Shown here: piece after piece, positions 1-6,126 of the stretch | Numbering within the stretch: position 1 is the first letter of the stretch | Layout: each line of letters begins with the position of its first letter | Origin: a bacterium | GTDB taxonomy: Bacteria; Desulfobacterota; Binatia; UBA12015 | Direction: 5' to 3' | DNA length: 9,166 nt | Assembly (NCBI GenBank): GCA_029976905.1 | Contig: JAPOLW010000052.1 | Location: 1 to 9,166, forward strand | Notes under the pieces: model-generated | The model's input: only the letters and a program-made list of their open reading frames with translations | Told to the model about the DNA's origin: nothing | Databases searched by the model: none | Translations under genes and position numbers: made by a program

Positions 1-2401
1 CGGCTTTGACGCCGAGCAAACGGGTTCCTTTGGCGGCCCAGTCGCGGCTGGAGCCCATGCCGTAGTCTTCGCCGCCCAGGATGATGCTTGGCGTGCCAGC
101 GGCTTTGTAGGCCTCGGCAGCATCAAAGATGCTCATCTCGGTGCCGGCAGGCTGCAGGAGGGTGTCGCCGCCTTCCTTGCCACCCAGCATGAGGTTCTTG
201 ATGCGCACGTTGGCGAAGGTGCCGCGCGTCATGATGCGGTCGTTGCCCCGCCGGGAGCCGTAGCTGTTGAAATCCTTGATGCCGACGCCGTGTTCCTGCA
301 GGTAACGCCCGGCCGGTGAGTCGGGCTTGATGGCGCCCGCCGGGCTGATGTGGTCGGTGGTGACGGAGTCGCCGAAGACCGCCAGCGCCCGCGCGCCCAC
401 GACGTCGCGCGCGCGGCCGGGCTCGGGGCCGAAGGCGTCGAAGAAGGGCGGGTTCTGGATGTAGGTCGACTCGCCGTCCCAGGCGTAGACGTCGCCCGCG
501 CTCGACGGGATGTCGTTCCACAGAGGGTTCTGGTCGCTGAAGTTCGAGTACAGGCGGCGGTAGGTTTCGGGATCGGTCGCCGAGAGCAGGCAATCGCGGA
601 TCTCGTCGTTCGACGGCCAGAGGTCGCGGAGCAGGACCTCGTTGCCGTCGCCGTCGCGTCCGAGGGGCTCGCGGGAGAGATCGATGTCGACGGTTCCGGC
701 GAGCGCGTAGGCCACCACGAGCGGCGGGCTGGCCAGGAAATTCGCGCGCACCTTCTGATGCACGCGCGCCTCGAAGTTGCGATTGCCCGATAGCACGCTC
801 GCCGCGACCACGTTGCCGCTCTCGATGGCCTCCTCGACGCGCGCATCGAGCGGGCCCGAGTTGCCGATGCACGTGGTGCAGCCGTAGCCGACGAGGTCGA
901 AGCCGAGTGTATCGAGGTGTTGTTGGAGTCCGGTCTTCTCGAGGTAATCGGAGACGACCCGCGATCCGGGCGCGAGGGAGGCCTTCACGGTCGGACGAAC
1001 GGTGAGACCCTTTTCGGCCGCTTTCTTCGCCACCAGGCCAGCGGCGAGCATGACGCTGGGGTTCGAGGTATTGGTGCACGAGGTGATCGCCGCGATGACG
1101 ACGTCGCCGTCCCGGAGCGACTCGTCGTGGCCGTTGAGCTTCACTGCGGTGGCCTGGCCGCGCGCATCCTCGGGCTTGTTCCAGCCGCCGTCGGTCAGGG
1201 GAGCGCCCATGAGGTCGTCGAAGCGCGACTTCAGCGCCGAGACCTCGATGCGATCCTGCGGGCGCCGCGGGCCGGCGACCGAGGGATGAATGCTGGCGAG
1301 GTCGAGCTCGACCACCTGGGAATAGTCCACCTGGCCGGGCTCGGGGATGCCGAACATCTCCTGCGCGGTGAAGTAGGCTCGCACCAGATCGACCTGTTCG
1401 CTGCTCCGGCCGGTGGCCGAGAGGTAGGTGCAGGTCTGCTCGTCGACCGGGAAGAAGCCCATGGTGGCCCCGTACTCGGGCGCCATGTTCGAGAGCGTCG
1501 CGCGGTCGGGAAGAGAGAGGTTGCGCGCGCCGTCGCCGAAGTACTCGACGAATTTACCCACCACCTTGGTCTGGCGGAGCAATTCGGTGACGCGCAGGAC
1601 CAGATCGGTCGCGGTCGCCCCCTCGGGCAGACTGCCCTTGAGGTGGACGCCGACCACGTCGGGGGTGAGGAAGTAGATGGGCTGCCCGAGCATGCCGGCC
1701 TCGGCCTCGATGCCCCCGACGCCCCAACCGACGATGCCCAGCCCGTTGATCATGGTCGTATGGGAGTCGGTGCCGACCAGCGTGTCGGGATAGTGGACTC
1801 CATCCTTCGAGAGCACTCCCGAGGCGAGATATTCGAGGTTCACCTGGTGGCAGATGCCGATGCCGGGCGGGATGACTTTGAAGGTGTCGAAGGCCTGCAT
1901 GCCCCATTTGAGGAACTGGTAGCGCTCACGGTTGCGCTGGAACTCGATCTCCATGTTGCGCGTGAGCGCGTGCGAGACCCCGGCGACGTCGACCTGGATG
2001 GAGTGGTCGACCACCAGGTCGACCGGGACCAGCGGCTCGATGACCTTGGGGTCGCGGCCGAGTTCGGCGACCGTGGAGCGCATGGCCGCGAGATCGACCA
2101 GGAGGGGGACGCCGGTGAGGTCCTGGAGCAGAACGCGGGCGACGACGAAGGGGATTTCACCGCTACGGGCGCCGGTGGGCTCCCAGCAGGCGAGCGCGCG
2201 CACGTCCTCTTCGGTGATCTGCTTGCCGTCGTAGTTGCGCAGCACCGACTCGAGGACCACCCGGATGCAGATCGGGAGCCGGGAGATCGGGCCGACGCCC
2301 GCCTTTTCGAGCTGCGGAAGGGAGTAGTATCGGCCGCCGGCGCCGCCGGGTAGCTCGGTGAGGGTGTCGAACAAAGAGTGTCGCGAAGCGTTCTGGGTCA
2401 T
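1..2401 (-). CDS. acnA: Aconitate hydratase, AcnA/IRP1 type (C-terminus off the window)
   Basis: Interconverts citrate and isocitrate in the TCA cycle using a cytosolic [4Fe-4S] cluster. About 800 codons are present without a stop, and the family is usually about 890-900 residues, so roughly the last 90 are missing. The three cluster-binding cysteines are visible: C442 in ITSCTNTSNPS, and C508 and C511 in GYGCTTCIGNSGPL. Their 66- and 3-residue spacings match the AcnA/IRP1 pattern. Other family signatures are LVGTDSHTTMINGLG, LSGNRNFEARVH, VTTDHISPAG and GSSRDWAAKGTRLLGVKA at the window edge. The start is the first ATG after an in-frame TAG 9 nt upstream, so it is well fixed, although no good Shine-Dalgarno precedes it. 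It is transcribed divergently from the amine dehydrogenase operon. AcnB is excluded by domain order and motifs. Function is very secure; any RNA-binding IRP-like role is not shown. Confidence 0.97.
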   Translation of the reverse strand, partial: MTQNASRHSLFDTLTELPGGAGGRYYSLPQLEKAGVGPISRLPICIRVVLESVLRNYDGKQITEEDVRALACWEPTGARSGEIPFVVARVLLQDLTGVPLLVDLAAMRSTVAELGRDPKVIEPLVPVDLVVDHSIQVDVAGVSHALTRNMEIEFQRNRERYQFLKWGMQAFDTFKVIPPGIGICHQVNLEYLASGVLSKDGVHYPDTLVGTDSHTTMINGLGIVGWGVGGIEAEAGMLGQPIYFLTPDVVGVHLKGSLPEGATATDLVLRVTELLRQTKVVGKFVEYFGDGARNLSLPDRATLSNMAPEYGATMGFFPVDEQTCTYLSATGRSSEQVDLVRAYFTAQEMFGIPEPGQVDYSQVVELDLASIHPSVAGPRRPQDRIEVSALKSRFDDLMGAPLTDGGWNKPEDARGQATAVKLNGHDESLRDGDVVIAAITSCTNTSNPSVMLAAGLVAKKAAEKGLTVRPTVKASLAPGSRVVSDYLEKTGLQQHLDTLGFDLVGYGCTTCIGNSGPLDARVEEAIESGNVVAASVLSGNRNFEARVHQKVRANFLASPPLVVAYALAGTVDIDLSREPLGRDGDGNEVLLRDLWPSNDEIRDCLLSATDPETYRRLYSNFSDQNPLWNDIPSSAGDVYAWDGESTYIQNPPFFDAFGPEPGRARDVVGARALAVFGDSVTTDHISPAGAIKPDSPAGRYLQEHGVGIKDFNSYGSRRGNDRIMTRGTFANVRIKNLMLGGKEGGDTLLQPAGTEMSIFDAAEAYKAAGTPSIILGGEDYGMGSSRDWAAKGTRLLGVKA

Positions 2402-2468
2402 GAGAGAGATCTAGCCATCGCCGGAAAGCCGGGCAATTCGGCGCGGTCGGGGGCCGGGGGTCGACGCG

Positions 2469-2490
2469 GGAGGTGGGGCGCCGCGGCGGG
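2469..2490 (+). repeat. Direct repeat copy 1, candidate operator
   Basis: This 22-bp segment starts GGAGGTGGGG and matches the segment at 2513-2534 at 20 of 22 positions; the differences are the 11th base (C versus A) and the 16th base (C versus T). The copies begin 44 bp apart, close to four helical turns. Paired direct repeats at such spacing upstream of an operon can be activator sites, but a chance tandem duplication in G-rich DNA is possible. Function is inference. Confidence 0.5.
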
Positions 2491-2512
2491 GAATCGGGCA
2501 CCGCGGCCGGGC

Positions 2513-2534
2513 GGAGGTGGGGAGCCGTGGCGGG
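2513..2534 (+). repeat. Direct repeat copy 2, candidate operator
   Basis: This is the second copy of the 22-bp repeat, with 20 of 22 identities to the copy at 2469-2490. It ends 42 bp before the mauB start codon, so it lies in the leader or at the promoter. Both copies face the same way. No third copy is seen in the intergenic region. Confidence 0.5.
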
Positions 2535-2576
2535 TGGATGGTTGGGTGCCGCCGCAGAAGGCGGTATGCCTGGAGC

Positions 2577-3833
2577 ATGCATCGTCGCCTCCGGGTCTCC
2601 TTTGCCGTCCTCGTGGTCGCTCTCGGCGGGGGCCTGGTCGGGGGGGCGTGGGGCCAGTCGCCTCCGTCCCCGGCGAGCGTTGCCGCGGAGCCATGGGGCA
2701 CGGTCACGCGGGTGCCCGCGGAGCCGACCGCGCATCGCGTCTGGGTCAACGATCGCGTTCTGCGCCACAGCCTCCTCTTCGACGCGGATACCGGACGCAT
2801 GCTCGGGGCGGTCGACAGCGCGACGGCGTTGTCCGCGCGTCCTCCCTACCTCGCGCCGGACCGCGGCGAGCTCTACGTGATCGAAACCTTCTATTCCCGT
2901 GGTCTGCGTGGCGCGCGCAGTGACCAGGTCGCGATCTACGACGACGAGACCCTCGCGGTCATCGACGAGGTCGCGATCCCCGCGAGGAGTGCGGATACCG
3001 GGCAGGGGGTCGCTCTGGGGGCCGTCCTCGATGCCGAGCGCTTTCTGGTCGTCCTCAACCAATCGCCTGCTTCCTCGGTCTCCGTGGTGGATCTACGCGA
3101 ACGACGTTTCGTCGAGGAGGTCGTGACGGGCGGTTGTTCCATGGTCTACGCGGTCGACGCGCAGCGTTTCGGCATGTTGTGCGGTGACGGCACGGCGCTT
3201 TTGGTGGAACTCGACGAAGAGGGGCGCAAGCGGCGCACGGTTGCGAGCGAACCTTTCTTCGATGTCGTGCAGGACCCCATCACCGTTGCCGGCGTTCGTG
3301 ACGGCTCGACGTGGTACTTCGCTTCCTTCGAAGGGTGGTTATACGAGGTGGACTTCTCGGGGGAGACGCCCGTCGCCCGGGCGCCCTGGTCGCTGTTCAG
3401 CGAGGCCGAGCGCGAGGCGGGTTGGCGCATCGGCGGAGTGCAGCATCTCGCCTTCCATCGCGCTTCGCGGCGTCTCTTTTCCATCGTCCACCAGGGCGGT
3501 CCGGGCAGTCACAAGGAGCCCGGGCCGGAAATCTGGGTGTACGACGTCGACGCACGGAAACGACGCCGGCAGATCGAGGCGCCCAACGTCCTGGTACCGT
3601 TCGTGCGCCCCTTCCTCGAGATCGAAGGGGAGGGCTTTGCCGCCTCGTTGCTTCGGTGGGTCCTCCCGTCGCCCGGGGTGCATACGATCGCCGTCACCCA
3701 GGACGAGACGCCTTTGCTCTTTGCGCGCAATGTGGATCTGGGTGCGGTCGGCGTGCTCGATGCCCGCACGGGAGAGCATGTCGGCGATCTGGAAGAGGTC
3801 GGTCTGTCCGGGCCGATGCTGGTCGTGCCATGA
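2577..3833 (+). CDS. mauB: TTQ amine dehydrogenase heavy (alpha) chain, MauB/AauB family
   Basis: Large subunit of the periplasmic quinoprotein that oxidises primary amines to aldehyde and ammonium. It folds as a beta-propeller that forms much of the substrate channel and supports the TTQ-bearing light chain. The protein is 418 aa, the usual family length. An N-terminal Sec-type signal has a basic start (MHRRLR), a hydrophobic stretch at about 8-25, and likely cleavage near AWG-Q27. Recognisable family segments are ETFYSRGLRGARSDQVAIYD (103-122), a cysteine pair C187/C202 suited to the conserved alpha-chain disulfide, and HKEPGPEIWVYDVD (312-325). The ATG at 2577 is chosen because it puts the signal peptide at the N-terminus; a GTG at 2517 would add 20 residues in front of it. 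The Shine-Dalgarno is poor (TGGAG ends 1 nt before the ATG). The gene overlaps mauE by 4 nt. Methylamine versus aromatic amine specificity cannot be decided from this chain alone. Confidence 0.92.
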   Translation: MHRRLRVSFAVLVVALGGGLVGGAWGQSPPSPASVAAEPWGTVTRVPAEPTAHRVWVNDRVLRHSLLFDADTGRMLGAVDSATALSARPPYLAPDRGELYVIETFYSRGLRGARSDQVAIYDDETLAVIDEVAIPARSADTGQGVALGAVLDAERFLVVLNQSPASSVSVVDLRERRFVEEVVTGGCSMVYAVDAQRFGMLCGDGTALLVELDEEGRKRRTVASEPFFDVVQDPITVAGVRDGSTWYFASFEGWLYEVDFSGETPVARAPWSLFSEAEREAGWRIGGVQHLAFHRASRRLFSIVHQGGPGSHKEPGPEIWVYDVDARKRRRQIEAPNVLVPFVRPFLEIEGEGFAASLLRWVLPSPGVHTIAVTQDETPLLFARNVDLGAVGVLDARTGEHVGDLEEVGLSGPMLVVP

Positions 3834-4372
3834 CGATCGACCCGGTTCTCGATCTGACCGCGCGGGCGGGCCTCGCGACCGTCTTGGCGACCGCGGCCCT
3901 GCACAAAGTGCGGGACCTGGATGCCTTTCGCTCGGTGGTGCGGGAATACGCCTTGCTTCCCAACGGGAGCGAGCGCCTGGTGGCCCCGGGTCTGGCGGTT
4001 CTGGAGATCGCGCTCGCCGGCGCGCTCGTGTGGCCGCCCGTCCGGGTCGAGGCCTGCGTTGCCCTGGGCGCCCTGCTTCTCGCGTACACGATGGCGATTG
4101 GAATCAATCTCGCCCGGGGACGCCGGCACATCGATTGCGGCTGTTTCGGTCCGGCGCATCGACAGGCCCTGAGCGGGTGGATGGTGTGGCGGAATCTCGT
4201 CCTTCTCGCGGCGGCCGTGGTCGCCGGCTGGCCGGTGTCTCCGCGTCCGCTGGAGCCCCTCGATTTCTTCACGTTCGTCTCGGGGTGGCTCGCCCTCGCG
4301 CTTTGCTGGACGGCCGCTGCACGATTGCTCGGTCAGTGGGATGCCGTGCGGGCGCTGCGGAGTCCGACGTGA
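3830..4372 (+). CDS. mauE: MauE, membrane protein for amine dehydrogenase light-chain maturation
   Basis: Integral membrane protein needed, with MauD, for export-coupled folding and disulfide formation of the TTQ light chain; its exact chemistry is not settled. The 180-aa length fits the family. Hydrophobic segments lie at roughly 52-70, 75-95, 120-135 and 146-165, with a weaker one near 10-24. The hallmark IDCGCFGP loop is at 101-108, with C103 and C105 as candidate redox cysteines, after a basic GRRH stretch. The start is ATG 3830, whose ATGA overlaps the mauB stop by 4 nt and implies translational coupling; no separate Shine-Dalgarno is evident. The reading frame is open for a long way upstream, but the upstream part is a shadow of mauB. 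The neighbours (B before, D after) are the canonical order in both mau and aau clusters. Confidence 0.9.
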   Translation: MTIDPVLDLTARAGLATVLATAALHKVRDLDAFRSVVREYALLPNGSERLVAPGLAVLEIALAGALVWPPVRVEACVALGALLLAYTMAIGINLARGRRHIDCGCFGPAHRQALSGWMVWRNLVLLAAAVVAGWPVSPRPLEPLDFFTFVSGWLALALCWTAAARLLGQWDAVRALRSPT

Positions 4373-4974
4373 ACGAGACCCTCCTGGCCTCACACCTCCT
4401 GTTGTGGGTCGTGGTCCTGGTGCTCGCGGGGGTGGTGGTGGCGTTGGTGCGGCAGATCGGCATCCTGCACGAGCGGGTCGCGCCCGTAGGGGCCCTCGCC
4501 GTAGCGGACGGGATCGAAGTCGGTGCGGAGGCTCCGGTATTGCGCCCCCCTGATCTCACGGGTCGACCCGTCGAGATCGGCCGCGCTTCGGCGCAGAGTA
4601 CGTTGCTCTTCTTCCTCTCCCCGACCTGCCCGGTGTGCAAGACGCTGCTTCCCAGCGTGCGTCGGGTGGTGGCGGCGCAAACGGAGGTCCGTCTCGTTCT
4701 TGCGAGTGACGGCCCGGTCGAGGAACACCGGGCGTTCGTGGCGGCGGCGGGGCTCGAGGGGCTTTCGTACGTCGTTTCGACCGAACTCGGACTCGCCTAC
4801 CGGGTCGCCAAGCTGCCGTATGCAGTCCTGATCGATCGGGCCGGGATCGTGCGGGCCCGCGGCCTCGTGAATACGCGCGAGCACGTCGAGAGTCTCTTCG
4901 AAGCCGAAGCCCGGGGCGTGGGTTCGGTGCAGGAGTTCCTCGCCGATCGCGCATCGCGCGAGCGTGTGGTGTAG
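4369..4974 (+). CDS. mauD: MauD, thioredoxin-like disulfide protein for light-chain maturation
   Basis: Membrane-anchored, periplasm-facing thioredoxin-fold protein that supports formation or isomerisation of the many disulfides in the light chain; mauD loss destabilises that subunit in known systems. It has 201 aa. A single N-terminal membrane segment spans about 10-27. The thioredoxin-like domain follows, with the active site FFLSPTCPVCKTLLP (C87 and C90, CPVC) and the expected cis-proline region KLPYAVLID (P150). The GTG start at 4369 forms a 4-nt GTGA overlap with the mauE stop and has a GGAG six bases upstream. The frame is open far upstream, but that is a shadow of mauB and mauE. It is followed after 10 nt by the light-chain gene, its presumed client. 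Confidence 0.93.
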   Translation: MNETLLASHLLLWVVVLVLAGVVVALVRQIGILHERVAPVGALAVADGIEVGAEAPVLRPPDLTGRPVEIGRASAQSTLLFFLSPTCPVCKTLLPSVRRVVAAQTEVRLVLASDGPVEEHRAFVAAAGLEGLSYVVSTELGLAYRVAKLPYAVLIDRAGIVRARGLVNTREHVESLFEAEARGVGSVQEFLADRASRERVV

Positions 4975-4978
4975 GAGG
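4973..4978 (+). promoter_or_regulatory. Strong Shine-Dalgarno for the light-chain gene
   Basis: AGGAGG lies six bases before the ATG at 4985 and overlaps the mauD TAG stop. It is the only consensus ribosome binding site in the five-gene operon. It settles the light-chain start against an in-frame upstream alternative near 4964, and may raise light-chain synthesis relative to mauE and mauD. Confidence 0.85.
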
Positions 4979-4984
4979 AAGGGG

Positions 4985-5551
4985 ATGGACCGGCTTTTCG
5001 ACCGATGGTTCGAGCGGCTCAGTCGTGGCCTGGCGCGGCGGACCGGGCGGCGCAGTTTCCTGGCGCGGCTCGGTCTCGGTCTCGTCGGGGGCGCGGCCGT
5101 TCCGCTGTTGCCCGTCGCCCGGGCGGCCGACGGTACGTCGTCGGAGCGGGGCCGTCGTGCGTCGGCTCCCCCCGAAGACATCGACGGTCCCGAGGGTGAT
5201 CCAGAGAATTGCGCGTACTGGCGGTATTGCGCGATCGACGGTCTTCTCTGCAGTTGTTGCGGGGGCAGCCACATGGCTTGTCCGCCCGGAACGGAGATGT
5301 CGCCGGTCACGTGGATCGGCACGTGTCGCAATCCGGCCGACGGTCGTGACTACCTGATCTCGTACAACGATTGTTGCGGAAAGACCTTCTGCGGGCGTTG
5401 CTTCTGCAACCGAAACGAGGGGGAACGACCCGCCTATCACTGGTACCGAAACAACGACATCAACTGGTGCTACGGAACGCAGTCGCAGATCTATCATTGT
5501 TCGGTCGCCGTCGTTCTCGGGTTGGCGGTCGAGGGACAGCCCGAGACGTGA
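4985..5551 (+). CDS. mauA: TTQ amine dehydrogenase light (beta) chain, MauA/AauA family
   Basis: Catalytic small subunit carrying tryptophan tryptophylquinone. It has 188 aa. A long Tat-type leader contains twin arginines in GRRSFLARLG (21-30), a hydrophobic stretch and a likely cleavage after VARA (A47). The mature part has 14 cysteines (76, 82, 89, 91, 92, 99, 114, 130, 131, 136, 139, 141, 162, 172), in line with the disulfide-rich fold. The TTQ pair is W110 (SPVTWIGTC) and W161 (NDINWCYGT), 51 apart as in known enzymes. The catalytic base is D129 (ISYNDCCGK), 19 after the first Trp, and D85 lies 25 before it. Compared with Alcaligenes faecalis AADH (Asp84, Trp109, Asp128, Trp160) all these have a +1 offset. 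S173 sits where AADH has Thr172. It is probably AADH-like, but substrate is unproven. The gene is overlapped by the cytochrome gene by 4 nt. Confidence 0.95.
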   Translation: MDRLFDRWFERLSRGLARRTGRRSFLARLGLGLVGGAAVPLLPVARAADGTSSERGRRASAPPEDIDGPEGDPENCAYWRYCAIDGLLCSCCGGSHMACPPGTEMSPVTWIGTCRNPADGRDYLISYNDCCGKTFCGRCFCNRNEGERPAYHWYRNNDINWCYGTQSQIYHCSVAVVLGLAVEGQPET

Positions 5552-6060
5552 TCCCGGCGCGCGCCAGAAGGCCCACCCGGGAGGTGAGGGCGGCCCGGCG
5601 CGCTCGTCGCGTGAGCGGACTGGTCGTGTCGCTGGTCGCGGTCGGCGCGCTTGCTCGGGCGGCCGGCGTGCCGCCCCAGCACGATTACGTTCTGCACTGT
5701 TCCGGTTGTCATCGGGCCGATGGTCGCGGCGTGCCCGACGCCGTTCCGAGCCTCGTGGGTGTCGATCGGTTTCTCCGGGTCTCGGCGGGGCGACCGTATC
5801 TGGTTCGCGCGCCGGGTGTCGCCCAGGCTCCGCTCGCGGACGAGCGCCTCGCGCGTCTGTTGAACTGGGTCGTCGTCAACTTTGGCACGTCGCGGGTCTC
5901 GCCCGCCTATACCGCGCACGAGGTCGGTCTCTGGCGTCGCCGGCCGTTGCGGGATCCGACGTCCCTACGAGAGCGCCTTCTGTCCCAAACCGAAGTCGCG
6001 GGAGCGCGGCGGCCTCCCCCGACCGGGGATGGGGGGCCCGTCCCGCGGAGCCGCCCGTAG
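5548..6060 (+). CDS. Small monohaem c-type cytochrome linked to the amine dehydrogenase
   Basis: Likely periplasmic electron carrier of the amine dehydrogenase, in the position of the small monohaem cytochrome (orf-2) after aauA in Alcaligenes faecalis. From the GTG at 5548 it has 170 aa and a 4-nt GTGA overlap with mauA. A very arginine-rich N-region (nine Arg in residues 5-21) precedes a hydrophobic signal at about 22-36; internal GTGs at 5584 or 5611 are alternative starts. The haem site is CSGCH at 51-55, followed by DGRGVPDAVPSLVG and the helix LARLLNWVVVNFG (101-113). There is no methionine after the initiator, so the usual Met axial ligand is absent; H124, or Tyr/Asn side chains, are the alternatives. 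The C-terminal ~40 residues are rich in Arg and Pro and look disordered. It is far too small and has too few haem sites to be MauG. Confidence 0.85.
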   Translation: MIPARARRPTREVRAARRARRVSGLVVSLVAVGALARAAGVPPQHDYVLHCSGCHRADGRGVPDAVPSLVGVDRFLRVSAGRPYLVRAPGVAQAPLADERLARLLNWVVVNFGTSRVSPAYTAHEVGLWRRRPLRDPTSLRERLLSQTEVAGARRPPPTGDGGPVPRSRP

Positions 6061-6081
6061 AGGACGGCGGCCTCTTCTTTT
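6050..6081 (+). terminator. Intrinsic terminator candidate after the amine dehydrogenase operon
   Basis: GCCGC + CGT (6050-6058, with one bulged C at 6055) pairs with ACG + GCGGC (6064-6071) around a five-base AGAGG loop, and is followed by the T-rich CTCTTCTTTT (6072-6081). The stem includes the last sense codon and stop of the cytochrome gene. This would end the five-gene operon and separate it from the Ddn-family gene. The T-tract is interrupted by C, so efficiency is uncertain. Confidence 0.55.
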
Positions 6082-6113
6082 GCGTGCTTGCAACCCGGCG
6101 GGTGAAACGGTCA

Positions 6114-6119
6114 AGGAGG
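6114..6119 (+). promoter_or_regulatory. Shine-Dalgarno of the Ddn-family gene
   Basis: AGGAGG lies seven bases before the GTG at 6127 and fixes this non-ATG start in preference to the in-frame ATG four codons later. I see no convincing promoter in the short stretch between the upstream terminator-like hairpin and this site. Confidence 0.8.
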
Positions 6120-6126
6120 GTTCGTC

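Larger units (their letters stand above)
2402..2576. other. Divergent intergenic region acnA / mauB
   Basis: This 175-bp, very G-rich spacer must carry the promoters and leaders of both the aconitase gene (leftward) and the amine dehydrogenase operon (rightward). I see no convincing -35/-10 pair on either strand. It contains a 22-bp imperfect direct repeat and, just before the mauB start, a small hairpin (GCCGCC at 2548-2553 with GGCGGT at 2560-2565, six-base loop) that would enclose the purine-rich AAGGCGG. No credible small ORF was found. Confidence 0.6.

Noticed and set aside
917..2353. A 478-codon plus-strand open frame opposite the aconitase gene
   Set aside because: It is antisense to an intact aconitase with all cluster cysteines; its composition (Asp/Glu/Gly/Arg/Val-rich, no motifs) is a typical high-GC shadow.
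2517..2576. Upstream GTG start for the heavy chain
   Set aside because: It would place 20 residues in front of a clear signal peptide and run through the second direct repeat; the ATG at 2577 gives normal length.
2402..2576. Sigma-70 type promoters in the divergent region
   Set aside because: No acceptable -35/-10 pair at correct spacing could be found on either strand in this G-rich DNA.
5548..6060. Cytochrome gene as a MauG or amicyanin (MauC) equivalent
   Set aside because: Only one CXXCH, about 170 residues, and no blue-copper ligand motif.
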